From the NCBI RefSeq assembly GCF_020686945.1, contig NZ_JAJEPR010000001.1:216228-280227 (forward strand): a DNA stretch of 64,000 nt, written 5' to 3'. Of the stretch, positions 1 to 9,157 are shown in pieces. This DNA is from Limivivens faecihominis. Its GTDB lineage: Bacteria; Bacillota; Clostridia; Lachnospirales; Lachnospiraceae. Positions within the stretch are counted from its first letter, which is position 1. Each line of letters opens with the position of its first letter. Position numbers and translations under genes: made by a program. The notes beneath the pieces were generated by a model that saw only the letters and a program-made list of their open reading frames with translations, made no database searches and was not told the origin of the DNA.

Positions 1-1
1 C

Positions 2-1393
<1,392 letters not shown>

Positions 1394-1483
1394 GCCGCTT
1401 TTGCTCCCAGTTCCTTTTGTAGAGAACGCATAAAAAAAAATCTGAGATTTTTTAAACTTTGTGCACACTTATTTGGGTTCCTT

Positions 1484-1492
1484 TGTTATAAT
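1484..1492 (+). promoter_or_regulatory. Possible extended -10 promoter element
   Basis: TGTTATAAT is a full extended -10 (TGn-TATAAT) without a clear -35 at normal spacing. A transcript from here would run through a C-rich stretch straight into the palindromic terminator at 1563, giving a short RNA or an attenuated leader. In the 1394-1723 gap the other signals are that terminator, two operator-like palindromes and a conventional promoter. Weak by itself. Confidence 0.3.
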
Positions 1493-1562
1493 ACTAATCG
1501 TAAACCCCCCCAATACATTATATAGTTTTTGCTACACCCCATAAGAGAAATACCTTCTCCAA

Positions 1563-1604
1563 GAGAAAAGCCAGCGGATCGATCCGCTGGCTTTTCTCAT
1601 ATCT
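1563..1604. terminator. 36-bp perfect palindrome, probably bidirectional terminator
   Basis: A perfect 36-bp inverted repeat (1563-1598) with 18-bp arms, A-rich on the left and T-rich on the right, typical of a bidirectional rho-independent terminator. It lies downstream of ftsH and upstream of the GH13 promoter. Confidence 0.75.
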
Positions 1605-1616
1605 GGAAATATCCAT

Positions 1617-1634
1617 CCGGAAACCGGTTTCCGG
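1617..1634. promoter_or_regulatory. Operator-like 18-bp perfect palindrome
   Basis: CCGGAAACCGGTTTCCGG is self-complementary over all 18 bases and sits about 30 bp upstream of the -35 box of the GH13 gene. Symmetry, size and position fit a dimeric regulator of LacI type or similar. Regulator unknown. Confidence 0.5.
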
Positions 1635-1649
1635 CAGAGTTTCCGGGCA

Positions 1650-1663
1650 GGAAAACATTTTCC
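1650..1663. promoter_or_regulatory. Second operator-like inverted repeat before the GH13 promoter
   Basis: GGAAAACATTTTCC is a near-perfect palindrome ending 2 bp before the -35 box. It matches the proposed LacI-type site of the next locus (GGAAAACGATTTCC) at 12 of 14 positions but lacks the central CG, so a different paralogous regulator is at least as likely. Confidence 0.45.
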
Positions 1664-1665
1664 GG

Positions 1666-1694
1666 TTGTGCAAACAGGTGGGATAGTATAGAAT
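1666..1694 (+). promoter_or_regulatory. Promoter of the GH13 gene
   Basis: TTGTGC, a 17-bp spacer, then TAGAAT. Start of transcription would be near 1701, with ribosome site AAAGAAAGGGG before the ATG at 1724. Confidence 0.6.
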
Positions 1695-1723
1695 AGTACA
1701 AGGAAAGAAAGGGGAATGCCGCG

Positions 1724-3856
1724 ATGAATCTGGAAGAGATCGATTATTTACAGAAGGTGCAGAAATATATGATGACCATGCGCCCTGTTTTTCAGCCGCA
1801 TGCATTATTCAGCGATGAGACGGCCAATTATGTGGAGCCTATGGAGCCCATGCCGGGAGAGACCGTGACGATCCGGTTCCGGGCTGGTCTGAATAACGTG
1901 GACAGTGTTTTCCTGATCAGCGGGTCCCGGAAGCTGTTGATGGATTATGAGAAAACGGAAGGCCGTTTTGATTATTATACAGTGAAGGTGGAAATGACGG
2001 AGGAGATCTTCCGTTATTATTTTGAGGTCTGTGCAGGAAAGATCAGTTGCTTCTATAATAAGAGAGGTGTATCGAGAGACCTGCAGGAATACTACAGCTT
2101 TGCCATCGCCCCGGGATTTCGGACGCCGGACTGGGCAAAGGGCGCTGTCATGTATCAGATTTATACGGATCGTTTTTACAATGGAGATCCGACCAACGAT
2201 GTGGAAGACCGGGAATATTATTACATCGGGGACGGTTCCTCCAGGGTACGGGACTGGTACAAATATCCGGAATTTATGGGAATCCGGGAATTTTACGGAG
2301 GCGATCTCCAGGGCGTTCTGGACAAGATGGACTACCTGGAGGATCTGGGCGTGGAGGTAATTTATTTTAACCCCATCTTTGTATCGCCCTCCAACCATAA
2401 GTATGATATTCAGGACTATGATTCCGTAGACCCGCATCTCGGGAAGATCGTTAACGACGGCGGGGAGTGCCTGGCCCCCTGGGATAATGATAATACCCAT
2501 GCGACCAAATACATTAAGCGTGTGACGGATCCGGAAAATCTGAAAGCCAGCAACGAGCTTCTGGCCCATCTCGTGGAGGAGGCCCACAAACGTGGAATGA
2601 AAGTCATTCTGGACGGCGTTTTCAACCACTGCGGCTCCTTTAACAAATGGCTGGACCGGGAGCGGATCTATGAGAACCAGCCGGGCTATGAAAAGGGAGC
2701 CTATGTCTCCGCAGACAGCCCCTACCGGAGCTTTTTCAAATTTAACAATGAGCACAGCTGGCCCTATAATCCTTATTACGACGGCTGGTGGGGCCATGAG
2801 ACCCTGCCGAAGCTGAACTTTGAAAACTCGCCGAAGCTCGTGGAATATATCATGAACATCGGAAGAAAATGGGTGTCACCGCCCTACAACGTGGACGGCT
2901 GGCGTCTGGATGTAGCTGCGGACTTAGGCTTCAGCAACGAGTACAACCATAAATTCTGGAAGGAATTCCGGAAAAATGTCAAAGAGGCCAATCCCGATGC
3001 CATCATTCTGGCGGAGCATTACGGGGAGGCCCGTTCCTGGCTCCAGGGAGACGAGTGGGATACCGTGATGAACTATGACGCTTTCATGGAACCGCTGACC
3101 TGGTTTTTGACCGGAATGGAGAAACACAGCGATGAGTTCCGTGGCAACCTTCTGGGAAATCATGAGTCCTTCATGGGAGCGATGAGCCACCATATGAGCA
3201 GCTTTATGGCTCCGTCTTTGCAGGTGTCCATGAACGAACTGTCCAACCATGACCACTCCCGTTTCCTGACCCGGACCAACCATCGGGTGGGAAGAGTGGC
3301 CCAGCTCGGCTATCGGGCGGCGGAGGAGCAGGTCAATGTCGCCGTTATGCGGGAGGCTGTGACCGTGCAGATGACCTGGCCCGGCGCGCCGACCCTTTAT
3401 TATGGAGACGAGGCAGGACTCTGTGGCTTCACCGATCCGGACAACCGGAGAACTTACCCCTGGGGAAGGGAGAATAAGGAGCTCATCGATTTCCATCGGG
3501 AAATGATCCGGATCCACAAGAAATATCCGGTACTGAGCCATGGTTCGCTGAAATTCCTCTATGGGGAACATAATGTCATTGCCTACGGCCGTTTCGATAT
3601 GAAAGAACGGGTCATCGTGGCCTTCCATAACGGGCAGGGCGACAAGACCTTCATGCTACCGGTATGGCAGGTGGGTGTCTGTTCCGGGCATTCTCTTAAG
3701 AGAGTCATGCTCACCGGAGACTGGGGCTATACAACGGAACCGCAGGAGTACCAGGCTGAGGGCGGAGAGCTGACGCTGACTCTTCCAACTACATCTGCGA
3801 TCGTTCTCGTGGAAATGGTTCCGGAAGAAGAGAAGGAAGAAAAGACGGAGCAGTAA
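1724..3856 (+). CDS. GH13 alpha-glucan hydrolase (neopullulanase / cyclomaltodextrinase type)
   Basis: Cytoplasmic alpha-amylase-family enzyme (710 aa) expected to hydrolyse maltodextrins, cyclodextrins or pullulan-type oligosaccharides. No signal peptide. An N-terminal beta-sandwich of about 130 residues (CBM34-like) precedes the (beta/alpha)8 barrel, which begins near WAKGAVMYQIYTDRFYNGD. The catalytic triad is visible: nucleophile D396 in GWRLDVA, acid/base E431 in AEHYGEA, and D510 in SNHDHSR. YGDEAGLCGFTDPDNR near residue 565 is typical of the neopullulanase/cyclomaltodextrinase branch. The C-terminal beta domain is followed by a Glu/Lys-rich tail. Two palindromes at the promoter suggest sugar-responsive control. 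Substrate within the branch cannot be settled from sequence alone. Confidence 0.9.
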   Translation: MNLEEIDYLQKVQKYMMTMRPVFQPHALFSDETANYVEPMEPMPGETVTIRFRAGLNNVDSVFLISGSRKLLMDYEKTEGRFDYYTVKVEMTEEIFRYYFEVCAGKISCFYNKRGVSRDLQEYYSFAIAPGFRTPDWAKGAVMYQIYTDRFYNGDPTNDVEDREYYYIGDGSSRVRDWYKYPEFMGIREFYGGDLQGVLDKMDYLEDLGVEVIYFNPIFVSPSNHKYDIQDYDSVDPHLGKIVNDGGECLAPWDNDNTHATKYIKRVTDPENLKASNELLAHLVEEAHKRGMKVILDGVFNHCGSFNKWLDRERIYENQPGYEKGAYVSADSPYRSFFKFNNEHSWPYNPYYDGWWGHETLPKLNFENSPKLVEYIMNIGRKWVSPPYNVDGWRLDVAADLGFSNEYNHKFWKEFRKNVKEANPDAIILAEHYGEARSWLQGDEWDTVMNYDAFMEPLTWFLTGMEKHSDEFRGNLLGNHESFMGAMSHHMSSFMAPSLQVSMNELSNHDHSRFLTRTNHRVGRVAQLGYRAAEEQVNVAVMREAVTVQMTWPGAPTLYYGDEAGLCGFTDPDNRRTYPWGRENKELIDFHREMIRIHKKYPVLSHGSLKFLYGEHNVIAYGRFDMKERVIVAFHNGQGDKTFMLPVWQVGVCSGHSLKRVMLTGDWGYTTEPQEYQAEGGELTLTLPTTSAIVLVEMVPEEEKEEKTEQ

Positions 3857-3894
3857 GCGCGGGGCTGCTGTTTTCGATAACTATTGGGGGAAAC

Positions 3895-4668
3895 ATGGAA
3901 GATAAAGAGCGAGAGCTGATATTTGAGGTGGCCGGCATGGCCGGAGATATCCTGCTCCGAAGCGGGGCGGAGATCTCCCGGGTGGATGAGACCATGCGGC
4001 GGATCGCCTGCGCTTATGAGCTGGAAAACGTCAGCACTTTTGTACTGAGTAACGGTATTTTTCTGACTTCCGAGACGGAAGGCAGCAACCATCAGGTGCG
4101 GGTGCGCCATATTCCGCTGGCCGGGGCCAGACTGGACCGGATCGATGCGGTGAACGAGCTGTCGAGAGAGATCGAGCTGGGCTTTTTCACACCCACGGAA
4201 GCCAAAGCGAAATTAAAAGAGATTGAGAAGCTGCCCCAGAAGCCGGGCTGGCACCAGATTCTGGCAGCCGGTATCGGAAGCGGAGCCTTCTGCTTCCTCT
4301 TCGGCGGGGATGTGCTGGATTCGCTGGCGGCTTTCCTGGCAGGCTTTATCCTGTATCTGTATGTGCTGGATGTGGTGAAGGGGCGGCTTTCCAAGATCGC
4401 CACCAACGCCAGCGGTGGAGCTCTGGTCATGGCGCTGACCCTGCTTTTTTACCGGCTGGGCTTCGGGCACCATCTGGATCTCATGTCTGTGGGGGCCCTG
4501 CTTCCGCTGATTCCGGGAGTGGCCTTTACGAACTCGATCCGGGATTTCGCCGATCAGGACTATATCGCCGGGGCGGTACGGTTACTGGACACGCTGATTG
4601 TGATTTTCAGCATCGCCCTGGGCGTGGGCCTGATGATGATGTGGTGCGGAATAGGAGGCAGCTTATGA
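3895..4668 (+). CDS. ThrE/YjjP-type threonine/serine exporter, large subunit
   Basis: Membrane protein of the split ThrE family (DUF1212, YjjP-like; 257 aa), which with its partner exports threonine/serine or related small acids. A soluble N-terminal segment with the family pattern (SGAEISRVDETMRRI) is followed by several hydrophobic helices from about residue 120. Ribosome site TTGGGGGAAAC lies before the ATG. It starts 38 bp after GH13 with no terminator between, so it may be cotranscribed, and overlaps the next gene by four bases (ATGA), the usual arrangement for this pair. Confidence 0.85.
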   Translation: MEDKERELIFEVAGMAGDILLRSGAEISRVDETMRRIACAYELENVSTFVLSNGIFLTSETEGSNHQVRVRHIPLAGARLDRIDAVNELSREIELGFFTPTEAKAKLKEIEKLPQKPGWHQILAAGIGSGAFCFLFGGDVLDSLAAFLAGFILYLYVLDVVKGRLSKIATNASGGALVMALTLLFYRLGFGHHLDLMSVGALLPLIPGVAFTNSIRDFADQDYIAGAVRLLDTLIVIFSIALGVGLMMMWCGIGGSL

Positions 4669-5132
4669 TTTTGCGTCTGATTGAAGAAGGAATCGCCGCA
4701 GGCATCGGAACCATCGCTTTTGCGCTGATGTTCCATGTGCCGAAGCAGTATTATCTCTGCGGGGGTGTGGCGGGAGCGGCCGGCTGGCTTGTCTACCGGG
4801 CTCTCGAGCTCAACGTGAATTCCCTCATGGGTCCGGTCTTTGCCGGAGCTTTCACGGTAGTTTTTCTGTCGAGGATTTTTGCCGTCCGGAAAAAATGCCC
4901 CGTGACGATGTTTCTGATCCCGGGAATTTTCCCGCTGGTGCCAGGAATGGGCATCTACCAGACCGCCCAGGCCCTGGTAGGAAGCGACTGGGATCTGGCG
5001 GCCTCCAAGGGACTGACCTCCATCAAGTTTGCTGTTGCCATCGTGGGCGGCATCCTTCTGGGCTTTGAAATTCCCCAGCGCTGGTTCTCTTTTCGGGAAA
5101 ATAAAGTTCAGAAAACGGGAAAATTTTCCTGA
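4665..5132 (+). CDS. ThrE/YjjB-type exporter, small subunit
   Basis: Partner of the preceding gene (155 aa, DUF3815/YjjB-like): four or five hydrophobic segments with the family pattern IPGIFPLVPGMGIYQ. The ATG at 4665 is chosen over the in-frame GTG at 4641 because AGGAGG lies directly before it and because it forms the ATGA overlap with the upstream stop. In ThrE of Corynebacterium the two halves are one chain. A terminator follows. Confidence 0.87.
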   Translation: MILRLIEEGIAAGIGTIAFALMFHVPKQYYLCGGVAGAAGWLVYRALELNVNSLMGPVFAGAFTVVFLSRIFAVRKKCPVTMFLIPGIFPLVPGMGIYQTAQALVGSDWDLAASKGLTSIKFAVAIVGGILLGFEIPQRWFSFRENKVQKTGKFS

Positions 5133-5164
5133 TTTTCCTGAAAAATGAAAAAATCAGATTTTTT

Positions 5165-5191
5165 GAGACCTTTTCGGAGGTCTCTTTTTTT
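5165..5191 (+). terminator. Rho-independent terminator after the exporter genes
   Basis: GAGACC / GGTCTC stem with an 8-base loop, followed by seven Ts. Confidence 0.85.
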
Positions 5192-5327
5192 ATTCAAAGA
5201 TACAGGAAAACGACAGGCTTTGGGCGTTGTCTCTGGTTTCTTCTTCTTTTTATTGTGTTTTTACACAAAACAACTGTGACCGATTTGTGAATAAGCTCCA
5301 AAACAACGGAAAACCACAAAAAATGTA

Positions 5328-5356
5328 TTGAAATATTGTGGAGAATGTGGTACTAT
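5328..5356 (+). promoter_or_regulatory. Promoter of the LacI-family regulator
   Basis: TTGAAA, 17 bp, TACTAT. Because the -35 starts at 5328, the open frame beginning there cannot be the gene start; the coding start is downstream at 5400. Confidence 0.75.
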
Positions 5357-5366
5357 TCTGAACGCA

Positions 5367-5379
5367 GGAAAACGTTACC
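5367..5379. promoter_or_regulatory. LacI-type operator at its own promoter
   Basis: GGAAAACGTTACC, with central AACGTT, lies just after the predicted transcription start of the LacI gene, a standard autorepression position. It shares GGAAAACG with the sites at 6428 and 17078. Confidence 0.55.
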
Positions 5380-5399
5380 ACAGAAAGGAGCCCGAACCA

Positions 5400-6401
5400 T
5401 TGGAGATAACAATTAAAGATATTGCCGCTGACGCGAAGGTTTCCGTTTCCACGGTCTCCAGGGTTATGAACGGGTCGAAAGCTGTTAGTGATGAGTTAAG
5501 ACACCGGGTTATGAGAAGCATTGAGAAGTATCACTACATACCCAATGCGGAGGCCAGAAGCCTTGTCACCAAGAACACACATCTGGTGGCGGTTCTGGAG
5601 GCGGACTTGAGAAACCCGATCACCGCGATCCATTTGAAACAGATCAGCGATGTCTGCATGAAACATAACAAAGTTGTCATTGCCTGCGATTATGATTTTG
5701 ATAATAAGAAAGCGCTGGTCCTCATGGACCGGATGCTGGAGAGAAACATCGACGGACTGATCTTCCAGGGAGTTCATCTCACCGATGAGATCCTGAAGAA
5801 GCTTCATGAATTCCCCTGTCCGGTGGTCCTGGGAAACCAGGGATTATCCGGAGACGATTGTGAGTTCACCACAGTGACCGTTGACAGTTATGGAGTTGCC
5901 AGAGATATCACAGAATTTCTCGTGGGTGACGGCCACAGACGGATCGCTTATGTGGGAGGAAATGCAGAGGACTACACCAACGGCCAGTTGAGGCTGAAGG
6001 GATACCGGGATGCCATGAAGGCAGCGGGACTTGAGATTCCTGATTCCTATATCTATCAGGGAAATTTCAGCACCGAGGCCGGTGTGGAGGGAATGAAGAA
6101 AATCTACGAGAACAGCAGAGATCTTCCGACCGCCGTCATCACCGGTTCCGACATCATCGCCATCGGCGTGATCCGGTATCTCAAATCTTTGAATATCCGG
6201 GTGCCCGAGGATATTTCCGTGTTCGGCGTAGATGATTCGGTGTCCGATATTTTTGACCCGCCTCTTTCCACCGTGAGGATGTTTCAGCAGGGAGAGATGT
6301 TCTACGAAGCACTTTTCGGAGAGCATGCGGATGAGAAAAAGATCATCCACTTCCCTTATCAGCTGGTGAGAAGAAATTCTACCAGAAAACTTTGGCAGTG
6401 A
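5400..6401 (+). CDS. LacI-family transcriptional regulator of the glycan locus
   Basis: DNA-binding repressor (333 aa). The TTG at 5400 is chosen because AAAGGAG lies 9 bases before it and because the protein then starts directly with the LacI helix-turn-helix (TIKDIAADAKVSVSTVSRVMNG); longer forms would translate through the promoter. Residues 1-60 are HTH plus hinge helix; the rest is a periplasmic-binding-protein-like effector domain (DGLIFQGVHL, ITGSDIIAIGVIRYL, ISVFGVDDSVSDIFDPPLSTV). It stands directly before a sugar importer and glycosidase genes, and operator-like sites occur at its own and neighbouring promoters, so it is probably the local regulator. Effector sugar unknown. Confidence 0.92.
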   Translation: MEITIKDIAADAKVSVSTVSRVMNGSKAVSDELRHRVMRSIEKYHYIPNAEARSLVTKNTHLVAVLEADLRNPITAIHLKQISDVCMKHNKVVIACDYDFDNKKALVLMDRMLERNIDGLIFQGVHLTDEILKKLHEFPCPVVLGNQGLSGDDCEFTTVTVDSYGVARDITEFLVGDGHRRIAYVGGNAEDYTNGQLRLKGYRDAMKAAGLEIPDSYIYQGNFSTEAGVEGMKKIYENSRDLPTAVITGSDIIAIGVIRYLKSLNIRVPEDISVFGVDDSVSDIFDPPLSTVRMFQQGEMFYEALFGEHADEKKIIHFPYQLVRRNSTRKLWQ

Positions 6402-6413
6402 GAACTGCCATTA

Positions 6414-6440
6414 AGTTTTCCTGATGAGGAAAACGATTTC
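6414..6440. promoter_or_regulatory. LacI-type operator cluster before the ABC transporter operon
   Basis: Three copies of one half-site: GTTTTCC, six bases, GGAAAAC, running directly into GATTTC, so GGAAAACGATTTC is a near-palindrome with central CG (6428-6440). It ends right before TTGAAA (6441-6446), a possible alternative -35, so binding could block the promoter. Confidence 0.55.
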
Positions 6441-6475
6441 TTGAAAGTTTTAACCTTTTACAAAGATATTTAATG

Positions 6476-6503
6476 TTGCAATTACGCGACATAAATATAT
6501 GAT
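6476..6503 (+). promoter_or_regulatory. Promoter of the first ABC transporter operon
   Basis: TTGCAA, 16 bp, TATGAT. The -10 box overlaps the first bases of repeat R2, which then fills the 5' untranslated region of about 210 nt. Confidence 0.5.
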
Positions 6504-6660
6504 ACCAGGGTGAAAAGGTCAAAATGCCGTTCCTGCTTGCAGGATAAGGCATTTGAACTTGGAACCCGTCAAATATGAGGAAGCAGCGATTTACGCAGTA
6601 AATCAGCGAATTCCGAATATTTGCAGAATTGCGGGAGCTGCGTTGCAGCGTAGCAATTCG
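6499..6660 (+). repeat. Repeat R2, copy a
   Basis: A 162-bp element also present at 63764-63925 in opposite orientation, with about 20 mismatches and no gaps by eye. It contains successive hairpins: AATGCC/GGCATT enclosing CCTGC/GCAGG, GATTTAC/GTAAATC, and AATTGC/GCAATT enclosing GCTGC/GCAGC. Bases that differ between copies tend to change in pairs. Here it forms most of the untranslated leader of the solute-binding protein gene. Confidence 0.8.
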
Positions 6661-6719
6661 CAGGAATCATTCATACCCCCGGTATAGGGAACCGGGAGAA
6701 TTTTAAGGAGGATGAAGCA

Positions 6720-8036
6720 ATGAAAAAACATGTAGTAGCTTCTAAAATTTTAACTGGCGCACTGGCAGTTGCCATGGTTGCATCTGTTCCGGGCATGAGC
6801 GCTATCAACGCAAAAGCTGATGATCAGGTTACCATCTCTCTGTACACCACCGTACCAGGCCATGATGAAGACTTCGAGAAATTCTGTGCAGATTTCATGG
6901 AAGCAAATCCGGACATCACTGTAAACTACATCGCTTACGACAGCAGTGAGAAACAGAAATGGATGACTCTGTACGCAAGTGGTGAGGCTCCCACCGTTTC
7001 CCTGATGGACGCTGTTGATATCCGTGAGAACATCGAGAACATGGCAGCTTACGATCTGGAGGGCGACGATTCCTGGATCAAAGATCAGGTAGACGACAGC
7101 AACCTGGCTATCTTCAAGGATGACAACGGCAGCGTTTACGGCGTACCGAACTCCGTACAGTCCATGGGTATCATCTACAACAAGACCACCATTGAGAAAG
7201 CAACCGGCGAAGAGTTCGATCCTTCCACCATCAAGAGCAATGCAGATCTGGATGCTCTGTGCCAGAAGATTCAGGACGGCGGCGTTTCCCCGATCATGTT
7301 CACCGGCGTTGACTGGTCTCTCGGATCTCACTTCCTGAGCCAGGTATTCAACGGAATCCAGGGTGATGAGGAAGCTCAGAAAGCTTTTGTTGAGGGCATC
7401 AAAGACGGTTCCATCGATCTGAAGACCAACGATGCATGGAACGGTGTTATGGACACCTTCGATATCATCGCTAAATACAACTACAACTCCAACGATCCGC
7501 TGGTAGGAAACACCGAGCTGGACGGCCAGGCTATGGCAAAAGGTGATGTAGCTATGTGGTTCATGGGTGACTGGGGATGGTCCTACCTTGAGGCAGTTGC
7601 AAATGCAGATGACGAGTACGGCATCATGCCCTGCCCGCTGACCGGTTCTGAGGATGATGCAGTCAACCAGGAGCTCGGCGTATTCCCGGCAAAAGGTTAT
7701 TGCGTAGACGGCAGCCAGAACGACGAAGCACAGCAGGCAGCTGGTAAGAAACTGGTTGAGTACCTGACCATCGAGAGAGCACAGGATATGTCCGACGCTC
7801 TGAGCATCGCTCTTCCGTTCAAGAACGTAGACGTAACCGTAGCAAGCCCGCTGGCAAACGCTACTCAGGCTTATGTTGCTGACGGTAAAGTACAGAGCAC
7901 CTACGCATTCAGCGCACTGCTTCCGTCCGATTTCTGGAGTGAGAATGGTGCAGTTATGCAGCAGTATCTGGTAGGCCAGATGGACAGAGATACAGCTGCT
8001 GACGCTATCCAGGCTTACTGGCAGGCACAGAACTAA
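6720..8036 (+). CDS. ABC transporter sugar-binding protein (family 1)
   Basis: Secreted solute-binding protein (438 aa) that captures an oligosaccharide for the two permeases that follow. The signal peptide is clear (MKKHVVASK, hydrophobic core, then INAKA before DD), but there is no lipobox cysteine, which is unusual because Firmicute binding proteins are normally lipoproteins. The mature part has the MalE-like pattern (EKFCADFMEANPDITVNYI, GVPNSVQSMGIIYNKTTIEKA). Strong ribosome site AAGGAGG. Codon use is more biased than in nearby glycosidases, suggesting high expression. Confidence 0.93.
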   Translation: MKKHVVASKILTGALAVAMVASVPGMSAINAKADDQVTISLYTTVPGHDEDFEKFCADFMEANPDITVNYIAYDSSEKQKWMTLYASGEAPTVSLMDAVDIRENIENMAAYDLEGDDSWIKDQVDDSNLAIFKDDNGSVYGVPNSVQSMGIIYNKTTIEKATGEEFDPSTIKSNADLDALCQKIQDGGVSPIMFTGVDWSLGSHFLSQVFNGIQGDEEAQKAFVEGIKDGSIDLKTNDAWNGVMDTFDIIAKYNYNSNDPLVGNTELDGQAMAKGDVAMWFMGDWGWSYLEAVANADDEYGIMPCPLTGSEDDAVNQELGVFPAKGYCVDGSQNDEAQQAAGKKLVEYLTIERAQDMSDALSIALPFKNVDVTVASPLANATQAYVADGKVQSTYAFSALLPSDFWSENGAVMQQYLVGQMDRDTAADAIQAYWQAQN

Positions 8037-8114
8037 GTACAGAGCTGCGAAGCAGTGCGGTACTTCGGTTGCATAAACGTATAAAAAAGACAACGAAGTC
8101 CTTTTGATGATTCT

Positions 8115-8238
8115 GAATGGAGATGGCGCTTCGTCATCTCCATTCTTAACTAAAAATAAGAAGGTACCGAAGGCATGCCCTGTGTAAATCCCGCGTTTTC
8201 GCCTGATGTTCCCTTGCACAGGGGAGGTTTTCGGTATC
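8115..8238 (+). other. Intercistronic hairpins between binding protein and permease
   Basis: The 245-bp gap holds no gene but two stem-loops. The first is an 11-bp perfect stem, GAATGGAGATG/CATCTCCATTC (8115-8145). The second is a longer interrupted stem: TACCGAA (8165-8171) with TTCGGTA (8230-8236), and inside it CCCTGTGTAA (8178-8187) with TTGCACAGGG (8214-8223). There is no long T run. Such elements commonly stabilise the upstream message or reduce read-through, so the binding protein outnumbers the permeases. Confidence 0.6.
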
Positions 8239-8281
8239 AGATGATTCCCGTCAACTATTACAACTTCGAGGTAAAAGTTCA

Positions 8282-9157
8282 ATGAAAAAGAAGAAAAATG
8301 AGATTAAATTATTCTGCGAATTTGTAATCCCGCCGATGCTGATTTGGGCTTCTATCGTAGTGATTCCGCTGATCTACGGTATTTATCTGACCTTCACCAA
8401 CTGGAACGGTCTGTCACCCAATTATGATCTGGTAGGTTTTTCCAACTACGCCGCAATCTTTACAGATAAAACCTTCCTGTCTTCTCTGTGGAAGACCTTT
8501 GTGTATGTATTTTTTGTTGTTGTGTTCAGTAATGTACTCGGACTGGCCTTGGCTCTGCTTCTGACCTACGGTATCAAGCTGCAGGGACTCTTCCGTACCT
8601 GCTTCTTCGCCGCAAATATGATCGGCGGTGTCGTAATGGGTTACATCTGGAACTACATCTTCTCCTTCGCACTGACCAAGGTCGGCGCTGTTACCGGCTG
8701 GGGACTTTTACAGAAATCCTGGCTGACCAGCCCGGGAACCGCACTGGTAGCCCTGATCGTTGTTGCCGTATGGCAGCTGAGCGGATATCTGATGGTTATC
8801 TATGTAGCAGGTCTGACCAACGTTTCCAAAGATATGCTGGAAGCAGCAAAGATCGACGGAGCAAACTCCAGACAGCTTCTCCGTTTCATCAAGATTCCGA
8901 TGATCCGTTCTTCTATCACAATCTGTGTATTCATGGCAATTTCCAGAGCATTCATGTCCTTCGACGTGAACCTGACTCTGACAGCCGGCGGCCCCTTCAA
9001 GTCCACCGAGCTCTTAGCACTGAAAATTTACCAGACTGCATTCAGTAACTTCGATTATGGTAAAGGCCAGGCAGAGGCACTGGTACTCTTCGTTATCGTT
9101 GCTATTATTTCTCTGGTTCAGGTATCCGTATCCAAGAAAGGGGAGGTGCAGGCATAA
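8282..9157 (+). CDS. ABC sugar transporter permease (MalF/UgpA type)
   Basis: Membrane subunit (291 aa) with six hydrophobic segments, starting MKKKKNEIKLFCEFVIPPMLIW. The cytoplasmic EAA loop that docks the ATPase is visible (EAAKIDGANSRQLLRFIKIPMI, around residue 190). It overlaps the next gene by one base. No ATP-binding subunit is encoded anywhere in the window, so a shared MsmK/UgpC-type ATPase is presumably supplied elsewhere. Confidence 0.93.
   Translation: MKKKKNEIKLFCEFVIPPMLIWASIVVIPLIYGIYLTFTNWNGLSPNYDLVGFSNYAAIFTDKTFLSSLWKTFVYVFFVVVFSNVLGLALALLLTYGIKLQGLFRTCFFAANMIGGVVMGYIWNYIFSFALTKVGAVTGWGLLQKSWLTSPGTALVALIVVAVWQLSGYLMVIYVAGLTNVSKDMLEAAKIDGANSRQLLRFIKIPMIRSSITICVFMAISRAFMSFDVNLTLTAGGPFKSTELLALKIYQTAFSNFDYGKGQAEALVLFVIVAIISLVQVSVSKKGEVQA

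Noticed and set aside
5328..5399. Longer LacI protein starting at the TTG at 5328
   Set aside because: That TTG is part of the -35 box, and the segment covers promoter and operator; the TTG at 5400 has a proper ribosome site and gives the normal N-terminus.
6750..8282. Long open frame of about 510 codons opposite the first binding-protein gene
   Set aside because: It is a mirror of a biased-codon gene: no ribosome site, no recognisable domain, Cys/Val-rich composition. The forward gene is certain.
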